From Mesorhizobium loti CJ3sym (lineage in GTDB: Bacteria; Pseudomonadota; Alphaproteobacteria; Rhizobiales; Rhizobiaceae), in assembly GCF_000472785.1 (NCBI RefSeq), contig NZ_KI421462.1, forward strand, positions 62,200 to 126,199: a stretch of 64,000 nucleotides of DNA, given 5' to 3'. The translations under genes were made by a program, and so were the position numbers. Below the pieces are notes generated by a model. The model did not search any database. It saw nothing but the letters and a program-made list of their open reading frames with translations, and had not been told where the DNA came from. This document shows, one piece after another, positions 44,269 through 52,628 of the stretch (position 1 is its first letter; each line of letters opens with the position of its first letter).

Positions 44269-45297
44269 TCACCTGCTGGTCCGCGCAAAGAGCGGAATCC
44301 GCCGCGGCGGTTGCCGGCCGTCAGTCCTGGTGATGCGCACCACTTGCTGCTGTTTGGCGCCGAGGCGCAGTTCGGCGGCAGCAAAGAGGCGATCGACGAT
44401 GTAATAGTTGCCGCGCATACGGAAGTTGACGAGCTGGTCATTGCCATCGGCGCCGACGATGAAGAGAGGAGGCGCTTCACCCTGATCAATGCGACGGGGG
44501 AATTCGATATAGACCTTGCTGCCATCGTCGAAAGCGCGCGTCGGCCTCCAGGGTGGTGTGTCGCCGGTGATTGAATACCGAAAGCGGATATTCTCGAGCG
44601 CCACATTCGAAGCTACCGGCATGGCACCCTCGGCTTGAGCGTTGCGCTGGCGTAGCGCGATGATCTGGTCCTCGCTATAGGTCCAGGAGATCGCCGCCAT
44701 CGAGGTTTTCTCGGTGCTTTGAAGCTGCAAATGGTAGGTGCGTCGTTCCGTGGTGATCACCAGATTGGTGGTAAGCCCCGGCGCGAAGGGTTTTACCAGC
44801 ACATGGGTGCGCTGATTGTCACCGGTGCCGCTGACAGTATCGCCGATCACCCAACGCACCGTGTCGCCGGCCGACACGGCTGTTAGCTTCTCGCCCGGCT
44901 GGAGTGCGATATCGGTGACGCGCTCCGGTGCGGCGTAGAGCTGATAGAGCGCGCCATCGGCGAATGGATAAACCTGAACCGCATTCATGTACCCATACCT
45001 GGTAGGTTGCTGCGTCGCTGCTTTATTGGCATCGGAGACCCGTTCTTCAGGAGAGCGCTTGTCTTCGGCCACCCTGCCCGGATTGGGCTGTAACTGACCG
45101 GGTAGCGGCAGCGGCTTTGGCACCTCGACTATCTTGACCGGCTTCTCCGGCGGCTTCTCGATTGCGGCTGGTTTGAAATCGGCAGCATCATAGGAAATCT
45201 CAGGCGGCGGTACCGGCTTCGACGCGCAGGCGGAGAGGACTGCTGTAGAGGCCGACAGGATCAGCACGGCACGGACCGACGACATTCTATTCTTCAT
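44269..45297 (-). CDS. trbG: Conjugal transfer protein TrbG (VirB9-like)
   Basis: The 342-residue protein has a lipoprotein-type signal (LILSASTAVLSACAS) and a VirB9/CagX C-terminal domain (ENIRFRYSITGDTPPWRPTRAF, VYIEFPRRIDQGEAPPLFIV). It forms the outer-membrane ring with TrbI. The start overlaps the trbF stop by four bases. Confidence 0.93.
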   Translation of the reverse strand: MKNRMSSVRAVLILSASTAVLSACASKPVPPPEISYDAADFKPAAIEKPPEKPVKIVEVPKPLPLPGQLQPNPGRVAEDKRSPEERVSDANKAATQQPTRYGYMNAVQVYPFADGALYQLYAAPERVTDIALQPGEKLTAVSAGDTVRWVIGDTVSGTGDNQRTHVLVKPFAPGLTTNLVITTERRTYHLQLQSTEKTSMAAISWTYSEDQIIALRQRNAQAEGAMPVASNVALENIRFRYSITGDTPPWRPTRAFDDGSKVYIEFPRRIDQGEAPPLFIVGADGNDQLVNFRMRGNYYIVDRLFAAAELRLGAKQQQVVRITRTDGRQPPRRIPLFARTSR

Positions 45298-46019
45298 TGG
45301 TGGACTCCTTTTGGGGAAACGGACGTCGGCGCAGCACTGTCGAGCTCGCGCGACCAGTCGATCGCATTGATGAAGACGCCGAGCGGGTTGTTGCGCAGTT
45401 GGTCAGTATTACTTGGCGGGCGGATCACGATGGTGAGGATCGCGGTCCAGCGCGTCGTGCTGGCAAGGCTGCCGCGCTCAAAAACCTGCTCGGCCCACTT
45501 GACCTGGAACGAGCTGTCGGAAGCCCTGACCACGCTGGTCACTTGCACCGACACGCTGCGTGTGCCGATCTGGCCGAAAGGATCGTTCGCCTTGGCGTAC
45601 TCGTTGAGAAAGAGCGCCGCGCGGTCGGTGGCGAAGTCATAGGCCGAAAGCCAGTTCTGCCGCACCAGCACCGGATCGGTGGAAACGGAACGGACATTCT
45701 GAATGAAGCGGCCGAGATGCCACGCGATCTGGGCATCGGAGGGCTCGTAGTCCCGGATTGCCGGCGCAACGGCGCGTGCCTCGCCGAAGCCGTCGACCTC
45801 GACGACGTAAGGCACGACGCGGCTCTGCATCGACTGCCACACGAGTCCGCCGGAAAGTCCGGCCGCCAAGGTCAGACAGCCAAGAGCCATGAACCGCCAG
45901 TTGCGGGCCTGCACTCGAGATGAGCCTATGCGCTCGTCCCAGAGCTGCGCGGCCTTCTGATACGGCGTGACCGGCTCGGGCGTCTTGCCATAACGTTGAA
46001 TGGGTCGCTTGAATAGCAT
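45294..46019 (-). CDS. trbF: Conjugal transfer protein TrbF (VirB8-like)
   Basis: The 241-residue inner-membrane protein begins MLFKRPIQRYGKTPEPVTPYQKA, has one membrane segment (FMALGCLTLAAGLSGGLVW) and a VirB8-type periplasmic domain with WLSAYDFATDRAALFLNEYA. It nucleates assembly of the channel. The ATG abuts the trbL stop. Confidence 0.93.
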   Translation of the reverse strand: MLFKRPIQRYGKTPEPVTPYQKAAQLWDERIGSSRVQARNWRFMALGCLTLAAGLSGGLVWQSMQSRVVPYVVEVDGFGEARAVAPAIRDYEPSDAQIAWHLGRFIQNVRSVSTDPVLVRQNWLSAYDFATDRAALFLNEYAKANDPFGQIGTRSVSVQVTSVVRASDSSFQVKWAEQVFERGSLASTTRWTAILTIVIRPPSNTDQLRNNPLGVFINAIDWSRELDSAAPTSVSPKGVHQ

Positions 46020-47342
46020 TTAGTCGTCCTTGTCGTTGAGAGAGGGATTGGCGCTGCCTCCCGGCCTGTCGCCTTCACGGACGGCCTGCATGGCGGTGTG
46101 ACGGTGGGCACGGGCTGTCTGTTCGGAACGCAGGCGCCTGGCCCAGCCGGGCGCGGCATCAGCGACCGGACCAGTAGGGCTTCCGGTCATGGATGCGGTC
46201 GGCGCACCACCGGTCGCGGTCCAGGCAGCTTCGCGCCCGGCATCAACGCTGCGCCCGAAGCCCCCTGCGGCAGATCGTGCCGCCCGCATTGCGGCGCCGC
46301 CGGCGGCGCTGGTCACACCATGCATTCCAGCAGCTACACCGGACAGGCCGGACTCGGGCGATGTTGCGCGCCCGATCTGCCAGGCCGTAGAAGCCGCTGA
46401 CCCCATGGTCGTGCCGGCACGGAGTGCGGTGAGACCGCTGCCGGTTGCCGTGCGCGCGCCGGCAAATGCTGCGCCTGCGGCAACGAGCGATGCACCGGCT
46501 GCGGCTGCCGTGGTTCCAAGTGCGGCGCCCGCGCCAAGCTGCGGCGCGCCCGAGACAAGACCGGAGGCTATCCCAGGTCCGAAAATGCCGAGACCAAGGA
46601 GCGCCAAGGCGCCCAGGACCTGTGACATGGCGGCGGCCAGATCCGGCTCCTTGCCTTGCAGCGCGGAAGCGAACTCGCCAAAGAGCGTGGAGCCGATGCC
46701 GATGATGACGGCCAACACCATCACCTTGATGCCCGACGAGATGACATTGCCGAGCACGCGCTCGGCGAGAAACGCTGACCGGTTCCAAAGCGCGAAGGGC
46801 ACAAGAATGAATCCGGCCAGAGTGGTGAGTTTGAATTCGAGGATGGTGATGAAGAGTTGGATGGAGAGGATGAAGAAGGCGATGATGACCAGGAACCAGG
46901 CCACGAGCAGCACGAAGATGGTGAGCGCGTTGCCGAAGATTTCTGGGAAGCCGAGAAGCTGGCTTGCCTGATCGAGAAGCGGCCAGGCGCCCTCGAAACC
47001 GGTTGCGGCAATGCGCCCCGGATGCAGGAGATTGTCGGCGGAGAGATTGCCTGAGGACGCATTGATGCCGAGGCCAGCGAAGGACCGATAGATGATGTCG
47101 GCGAGGTTCTTGAAGTTATTCAAGATGAAGGCAAAGACGCCGACATAGAGCACTTTGCGGATGAGCCGGCCGAATATGTTGGGTTCGCCGCCGAATGCCC
47201 AGGCGAGGCCGGCAAGTGTGACGTCGATGCCGATCAGGGTCGTGGTAAGGAAGGCGACATCGCCCGAGAGCAGACCGAACCCGCTATCGATGTAGCGGAT
47301 GAAGGTCTCCATGAAGCGATCAATGACCCCAAGGTCGTTCAT
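46020..47342 (-). CDS. trbL: Conjugal transfer protein TrbL (VirB6-like)
   Basis: The 440-residue polytopic inner-membrane protein has N-terminal hydrophobic helices (GDVAFLTTTLIGIDVTLAGLAWAF) and a VirB6 core, then a long Gly/Ala-rich C-terminal region and a charged tail. The ATG of MNDLGVIDRFMET is chosen because it is the conserved start; the longer reading frame runs back into trbJ. It lies 31 bases after trbJ. Confidence 0.9.
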   Translation of the reverse strand: MNDLGVIDRFMETFIRYIDSGFGLLSGDVAFLTTTLIGIDVTLAGLAWAFGGEPNIFGRLIRKVLYVGVFAFILNNFKNLADIIYRSFAGLGINASSGNLSADNLLHPGRIAATGFEGAWPLLDQASQLLGFPEIFGNALTIFVLLVAWFLVIIAFFILSIQLFITILEFKLTTLAGFILVPFALWNRSAFLAERVLGNVISSGIKVMVLAVIIGIGSTLFGEFASALQGKEPDLAAAMSQVLGALALLGLGIFGPGIASGLVSGAPQLGAGAALGTTAAAAGASLVAAGAAFAGARTATGSGLTALRAGTTMGSAASTAWQIGRATSPESGLSGVAAGMHGVTSAAGGAAMRAARSAAGGFGRSVDAGREAAWTATGGAPTASMTGSPTGPVADAAPGWARRLRSEQTARAHRHTAMQAVREGDRPGGSANPSLNDKDD

Positions 47343-47373
47343 GCCGCCTTCCTCGTCGTCAAGAGATTGGTGA

Positions 47374-48099
47374 TCAGTTGCTGGGATAGGCCGTGCCTGT
47401 GCCGAGGAAGCGCTTTGTCGTCTCGCGCGCGGCCTCCTCGGACTGCGCCTTGCGCGCCGCATCCTCGGCCTCAGCGCGGAACTGCGTTGCGAGCAGCGTC
47501 TGGATCTGCATCTGCTGCTTGGTCGAAAGCGCAAGGAGCTGGTTAGTGGCCTGACTTGCCTGAAGCGCACCGGCCGCGCCTTGGCTGCGGTTGACGAGAT
47601 CGGCAAGCAGGTCGCCATCACCGCGAACATTCTCGACGATCTGCGACTGAACACCCATGGTCTGACGGAATGCCTGCATTGCGCTTTGCCAGCGGTCACG
47701 TGCGGCGCTCGCTACATCGCTGACCTTGATCGTGGCGTCGTAGCTTTCCGGATATTGATTACGCCACTGGTCCTGAAGCTTGTTGAGATCAAAGCTCAGG
47801 CCACTTGCCTGGTCCATCAGACTGTCGATCCGTTGGAGCGAGCCGGTAAGCTGACCCACCGAAGAAAAATCCAGACTCTGAAGATTGCGTGCCATGTTCT
47901 GCAGCACGGTCGCCTGGTTCTGGAGCGACTGGATCTGGTTGTTGATCTGCTCCAGCGAGCGCGCCGCCGTGAGCACGTTCTGTGCGTAGTTCGACGGATC
48001 GAACACGATGAGCGCGTAGGCCGGCTGCACGTAGTCGGCCATCGGCTTGGCGATCAACGAAAGGGTGATCAGGCCCGAGAGAAAGCGGCGCCGCATCAT
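47374..48099 (-). CDS. trbJ: Conjugal transfer protein TrbJ (VirB5-like)
   Basis: The 241-residue exported protein has an N-terminal signal (RRRFLSGLITLSLIAKPMADYV) and long coiled-coil helices (ARSLEQINNQIQSLQNQATV). TrbJ/VirB5 proteins are minor pilus components. The ATG overlaps the trbE stop. Family length fits. Confidence 0.9.
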   Translation of the reverse strand: MMRRRFLSGLITLSLIAKPMADYVQPAYALIVFDPSNYAQNVLTAARSLEQINNQIQSLQNQATVLQNMARNLQSLDFSSVGQLTGSLQRIDSLMDQASGLSFDLNKLQDQWRNQYPESYDATIKVSDVASAARDRWQSAMQAFRQTMGVQSQIVENVRGDGDLLADLVNRSQGAAGALQASQATNQLLALSTKQQMQIQTLLATQFRAEAEDAARKAQSEEAARETTKRFLGTGTAYPSN

Positions 48100-50546
48100 G
48101 ACGATTGCTCCTTGGTTGGTTGAGGGAATTGCTGGAGAAGCTCGGCCCCCCAATCGAGGCCGCGGGCGCCGAGGAAGCGAAAGACAAAGCTGTCCTGCCC
48201 GTGCTCGGACAGGACCCTGTCGATCAGGCTTTGCGCGGCTGGACCCGAGGCGCCGCAAAGTGCAAGCGCGATGGGGCCGAGCCCGAGCTCGAAGAGACGG
48301 TTGCCGCAGCGCGACTGCAAATAGTAGTGCCGCTTCGGCGTGGCCCGGGCGATCAGTTCAATCTGCCGGTTGTTGAGACCGAAGCGCTCATAGGCAGTCC
48401 GTGCCTGCGGTTCCACGGCACGATCATTGGGGAGAAAAATGCGCTGTGGGCAGCTCTCGATGATCGCCGGCGCTATTGCAGAGCCGGCGATGTCGGCAAG
48501 CGACTGCGTGGCGAAGATCACCGATACGTTCTTCTTTCGCAGCACCTTCAGCCATTCGCGGATGCGGGCAGCAAAAAGCGGATTGTCGAGATAGACCCAG
48601 GCCTCATCGAGCATGAGCAGCGTCGGTCGCCCGTCGAACCGCTCCTCAAGGCGATGGAAGAGATAGGTGAGCACAGGCAGCACAGCGCTTTGGCTATGCA
48701 TCAGCTCCTCGGTCTCGAAGCACTGCACATCCGACAAGGCCAGCCGATCGTCATCGGCATCGAGCAATCGGCCGAAGGGACCGTCGAGCGTGTAGGGCAT
48801 TAAGGCGGACTTCAGTGCATTGGACTGAAGCAGGACCGACAGACCGGTCAGCGTGCGCTCCTGCGCCGGCGCGGTGGCGAGGCTGTTGAGCGCCGACCAG
48901 ATCGCCTCCTTCACCTCCGGCGTGAGGGTGACGTTCTCATGGGCAATCAGGCCGGCGATCCATTCAGCTGCCCAGCTGCGCCTACCCTGATCACCGATAT
49001 TGCGCAGTGGCTGGAAGGCAAGCGCACCGTCCGAACCCAAGACATGATGCTCTCCACCCATGGCGAGCGTTGCCGCGCGCGCCGAATTGCCTTTGTCGAA
49101 GACATAGACCTGCGCGCCGGCATAGCGACGAAACTGCAGGGCGATCAGGGCAAGCAGCACCGATTTTCCGGCGCCGGTCGGTCCAACGATCAGCATGTGG
49201 CCGACATCTTCGACATGAGAAGAAAGCCGGAACGGAGTCGACCCGCTGGTTTCGGCGATGAGGAGCGGCGGGGCCTCTCGTCCAGTGACTTCAGCCAGAT
49301 GCTCGTTCGCCGCAGGACCGGCCCACACCGAGGAAAGCGGCATGAGATGGGCAAGGTTCAGCGTGTGAACGAGCGGCTGACGAACGTTGGCATAGACATG
49401 ACCCGGCAGCGAGCCGAGCCAGGCTTCGACCGCATTGACGCTTTCGCGGATGGTGGTGAACCCGAGCCCATTGATGATGCGCTCGACCGCGCGAAGTTTC
49501 TCAGCGGCGGCTTGGCGATCCTCGTCCCATACCGTCACCGTTGCAGTGAGATACCCGAAGCCGACATGATCGCCGCCCAACGCCTGAAGTGCTTCATCGG
49601 CGTCGAGCGCCTTATTGTCGGCGTCGCTGTCGACGAGCGGAACGGGTTCGTTGCTTACAACCTCGCGCAGGATTGCGACGATCGATTTGCGCTTGGCAAA
49701 CCACTGCCGGCGCAAGCGGGTCAGCGTCTTGGTGGCCTCGGTCTTGTCGAGCGGAATGAAGCGCGTCATCCAGCGATAGGCGAAATCCTGATGATTGAGG
49801 GCATCGAGGATTCCGGGCCGGGTGAGGTTCGGAAAGCCGAGGATGGTAAGTGTGCGAAGATGTTGCTCACCCAGCATCGGCTCCAAGCCGCCGGTAAGCG
49901 GCACATCGACCAGGATGCCGTCCAGATACATTGGCGTTTCCGGCACGGCGACCGGATGGCGGCGGGTCGAGATCGTGTCGTGCAGGTATGTCAGCGTCTC
50001 GGCGTCATCGAGCGGACGCACTTCGGGCATGAAGCCCGACAGAAGATCCAGCACACGGTCGGTCTCGTCACGGAACCGCGCCATCTCCTGGCGCCAGTCT
50101 CTTTCGCCTTCTGAATGATGCGAGTCGACGAGCGCGCTTTCCGCCCGCGCCTGGGCGTCCGGTGGCGGCATGGACAGCAAGGTCAGGTGATAGCGGCTCT
50201 CGAAATGCGCGACCTTGCCTTCGAAGGCAGCACGCCGTTCTTCATCAACCAGCCATGACGCCGCGTCCGGGAAACGCGAGGACGGATAGCCCAGCGCTTC
50301 GATGCGCTCGGCCTCGAAAAACAATGTCCAGCCGGAGCCAAGGCGTCTAAGCGCATTGTTGGCCCGGGCGCAGATGCCGAGGAGTTCGGCTTCGGTCGAG
50401 CTTTCCAGATCGGGCCCGCGAAACCGAAGAGTCCGCTGAACGCTGCCGTCCTTGTTGAGCACGATGCCGGGCGCCACCAGTGCTGCCCAGGGCAGATGGT
50501 CGGCAAGCCGGTCGGCCCTGCCGCGATATTCCGAAAGGTTCAGCAT
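48096..50546 (-). CDS. trbE: Conjugal transfer ATPase TrbE (VirB4-like)
   Basis: The 816-residue VirB4-type ATPase has Walker A IVGPTGAGKSVLLALIA and Walker B PTLLMLDEAWVYLDN, followed by RKKNVSVIFATQSLADI. It powers pilus assembly and transfer. The ATG of MLNLSEYRG is chosen since GAGGGG lies eight bases upstream; an ATG three codons earlier is too close. The start overlaps the end of trbD. Confidence 0.94.
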   Translation of the reverse strand: MLNLSEYRGRADRLADHLPWAALVAPGIVLNKDGSVQRTLRFRGPDLESSTEAELLGICARANNALRRLGSGWTLFFEAERIEALGYPSSRFPDAASWLVDEERRAAFEGKVAHFESRYHLTLLSMPPPDAQARAESALVDSHHSEGERDWRQEMARFRDETDRVLDLLSGFMPEVRPLDDAETLTYLHDTISTRRHPVAVPETPMYLDGILVDVPLTGGLEPMLGEQHLRTLTILGFPNLTRPGILDALNHQDFAYRWMTRFIPLDKTEATKTLTRLRRQWFAKRKSIVAILREVVSNEPVPLVDSDADNKALDADEALQALGGDHVGFGYLTATVTVWDEDRQAAAEKLRAVERIINGLGFTTIRESVNAVEAWLGSLPGHVYANVRQPLVHTLNLAHLMPLSSVWAGPAANEHLAEVTGREAPPLLIAETSGSTPFRLSSHVEDVGHMLIVGPTGAGKSVLLALIALQFRRYAGAQVYVFDKGNSARAATLAMGGEHHVLGSDGALAFQPLRNIGDQGRRSWAAEWIAGLIAHENVTLTPEVKEAIWSALNSLATAPAQERTLTGLSVLLQSNALKSALMPYTLDGPFGRLLDADDDRLALSDVQCFETEELMHSQSAVLPVLTYLFHRLEERFDGRPTLLMLDEAWVYLDNPLFAARIREWLKVLRKKNVSVIFATQSLADIAGSAIAPAIIESCPQRIFLPNDRAVEPQARTAYERFGLNNRQIELIARATPKRHYYLQSRCGNRLFELGLGPIALALCGASGPAAQSLIDRVLSEHGQDSFVFRFLGARGLDWGAELLQQFPQPTKEQSS

Positions 50547-50812
50547 GCGAGCCATCCCCTCAGGCGAAGGTGACGGACAAGCACGCTGGCAAAGTCGGGA
50601 TCGCGCCTTGCGGCAAAGACCGCGAGCGTGTGGCCGCCAAGCCAGAGCACTAGCCCGGCAATCCATTGCTGCAAGCCTAGTCCGATGGCCGCAGCCACCG
50701 TGCCGTTGAGGATCGCCACCGCCCGCGGCGCGCCGCCCAGCAGGATCGGTTCAGTCAATGCCCGGTGAACGGGAACCTCGAAGCCCTCGATATGTTGCAC
50801 TCCGGCGGTCAT
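50540..50812 (-). CDS. trbD: Conjugal transfer protein TrbD (VirB3-like)
   Basis: The 90-residue inner-membrane protein has VPVHRALTEPILLGGAPR, the VirB3 signature, followed by two membrane segments (LNGTVAAAIGLGLQQW and GLVLWLGGHTLAVF). Its start overlaps the trbC stop by one base (TGATG), and its end overlaps trbE. Confidence 0.92.
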   Translation of the reverse strand: MTAGVQHIEGFEVPVHRALTEPILLGGAPRAVAILNGTVAAAIGLGLQQWIAGLVLWLGGHTLAVFAARRDPDFASVLVRHLRLRGWLAC

Positions 50813-51120
50813 CAGACGAGCGCCCCGCCGCCGAAGGAGAAGAACGAGAGGAAGAAGCTCGATGCGGCGAAGGCGATCGACAGGCCGAAGACGATCTGAA
50901 TCAGCCGGCGGAAACCGCCTGCAGTATCGCCGAAGGCAAGGGTCAGGCCGGTGGTGATGATGATGATCACCGCGACGATTTTGGCGACCGGTCCCTGCAC
51001 CGATTCCAGGATCTGCTGCAGCGGCTGTTCCCAAGGCATGCCGGAGCCGGCAGCGTGCGCCGGAACTGTGAGAAGAAACGCGAGCGCGGCAAACGAAAGA
51101 AAGCGGAGCTTCTTGCGCAT
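50812..51120 (-). CDS. trbC: Conjugal transfer pilin TrbC (VirB2-like)
   Basis: The 102-residue prepilin has a signal peptide (LRFLSFAALAFLLTVPAHAA) and two hydrophobic helices (VAKIVAVIIIITTGLTLAF and IVFGLSIAFAASSFFLSFF). In this family the mature pilin may be cyclised. It sits between trbB (11 bases) and trbD. Confidence 0.92.
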   Translation of the reverse strand: MRKKLRFLSFAALAFLLTVPAHAAGSGMPWEQPLQQILESVQGPVAKIVAVIIIITTGLTLAFGDTAGGFRRLIQIVFGLSIAFAASSFFLSFFSFGGGALV

Positions 51121-51131
51121 AAGGGGGCCTT

Positions 51132-52100
51132 TCAGAGTTGCTGGAGTTGCGGAGGCGTGAGTGGGGAGACGGCGTAGTCGCCGCTGCCGTCGAGACCTGT
51201 GACCTCAGCGATTGCATCGATGCGGCGCGACGAGCCGCGCCCCGCGATGAAGACGATGAGATCGATGGCATCGGCGATGAGGCGGCGCGGCACGGTGACG
51301 ACAGCTTCCTGTGCAAGCTGCTCGATGCGATAGAGGGCAGAGCGCGCCGAATTGGCATGAACCGTGGCGATGCCGCCGGGGTGCCCGGTGTTCCATGCCT
51401 TGAGCATGTCCAGCGCTTCCGCGCCCCTGACTTCACCGACGATGATGCGGTCGGGGCGGAGCCGGAGCGTCGAGCGCACGAGATCGGCGAGTGTGACCGA
51501 GCCCCGCCTGGTTCTCAGGGCAACGCAGTCCTTTGCTGCGCATTGCAGTTCGCGGGTGTCCTCGATGAGGATCACTCGCTCGTCGCATTCGGCGACTTCG
51601 GCCAGCAGCGCATTGGCAAGCGTCGTCTTACCCGACGACGTGCCTCCGGCGACAAGGATGTTGCGCCGTTCTCGGACTGCCTTTATCAACGCATCGGCCT
51701 GCAGCGGCAACATGATGCGATCGGCAACATAGTTGGCCAGCGTGTAGAGCTTTGCGGCTGGTTTGCGGATGGCAAAGCAAGGCGCCAGCACGACAGGCGG
51801 CAGCAGTCCCTCGAAGCGTTCGCCCGACGGCAATTCGGCGCTGACAATCGGATTGTCCGCATGCGCCTCGGCACGCACGTGGGAAGCGACCAGGCGGATG
51901 ATGCGTTCCGCCTCGGAAGGATGCATATGCACGGCCGTATCGATTCGGCCTTCTCCCAGCCGGTCGAGCCGCAGCGCGCCATCGGGATTGACCATCACCT
52001 CGATGACCAATGGATCGGCCAGCGCCTCAGTGATCGTCGGACCCATGGCGGTGCGCAGCATGGCGCGGCGTCGGTGGTCGGCCTCTGGATGAGCGCTCAT
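51132..52100 (-). CDS. trbB: Conjugal transfer ATPase TrbB (VirB11-like)
   Basis: The 322-residue traffic ATPase has Walker A VAGGTSSGKTTLANALLAE, the Asp box VILIEDTRELQ and Walker B RIIVGEVRGAEALDMLKAWNTGHPG (Asp replaced by Glu-type VGEVRG as in the family), plus His box GIATVHANS. It begins four bases inside the end of the upstream RHH gene. Confidence 0.95.
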   Translation of the reverse strand: MSAHPEADHRRRAMLRTAMGPTITEALADPLVIEVMVNPDGALRLDRLGEGRIDTAVHMHPSEAERIIRLVASHVRAEAHADNPIVSAELPSGERFEGLLPPVVLAPCFAIRKPAAKLYTLANYVADRIMLPLQADALIKAVRERRNILVAGGTSSGKTTLANALLAEVAECDERVILIEDTRELQCAAKDCVALRTRRGSVTLADLVRSTLRLRPDRIIVGEVRGAEALDMLKAWNTGHPGGIATVHANSARSALYRIEQLAQEAVVTVPRRLIADAIDLIVFIAGRGSSRRIDAIAEVTGLDGSGDYAVSPLTPPQLQQL

Positions 52101-52510
52101 CCTTCCCCTCCTCCGCCATTGTCTTTGCCAAGCGAGCGTTTCCCCGATGCGATCTGGCGACCGACCTGCTCGACGAATTTGTCGAAACGCTCCTGAGCAA
52201 TCGCCTGTGTCGCCTTGTCCGGAACAGGCGTGTGGGCATGAAGCGTGATCGAAAAGCGGATGAAGAGCGCCAAGCTTTCCAATGTCATGTCGACATCGCG
52301 CCTGACGTGACTGAGGTCGCGGGAAAGACGGTCCAGCCTCATGCCATAGCGCCGATCGAGTTCATTCTCGCCACGCCGCTCGATGAAAGCTTCTACGGCC
52401 TTCGCGACGACCGCGGATTTTGTGGTCGAGGGATCGCGGCTGAGGTTGTCCAGCTTCTCGCTCAATTCCGGTTCGAGCAGAAACTGGTGACGAATGCGGT
52501 GGGGCTTCAT
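52097..52510 (-). CDS. Ribbon-helix-helix (CopG-like) protein of the trb operon
   Basis: The 137-residue protein begins with HQFLLEPELSEKLDNLSRDPSTTKSAVVAKAVEAF, cut here between strand and helices of a ribbon-helix-helix fold, and continues with a helical region (LDRLSRDLSHVRRDVDMTLE). It precedes trbB with a four-base overlap and follows traG after about 120 bases. It may regulate the transfer operon; the long C-terminal helix could also mediate contact with transfer proteins. Confidence 0.8.
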   Translation of the reverse strand: MKPHRIRHQFLLEPELSEKLDNLSRDPSTTKSAVVAKAVEAFIERRGENELDRRYGMRLDRLSRDLSHVRRDVDMTLESLALFIRFSITLHAHTPVPDKATQAIAQERFDKFVEQVGRQIASGKRSLGKDNGGGGEG

Positions 52511-52628
52511 GCGCTTGTTCCAACTGGCCGGCGCTGGCGGGCCGGCGGCGGAACAAGCATTATCGAGATGCCCAAAATTGCTTACGGCCGTTATCTACGC
52601 TGAGATACGCCCGAGCTGCGGAAAGCGT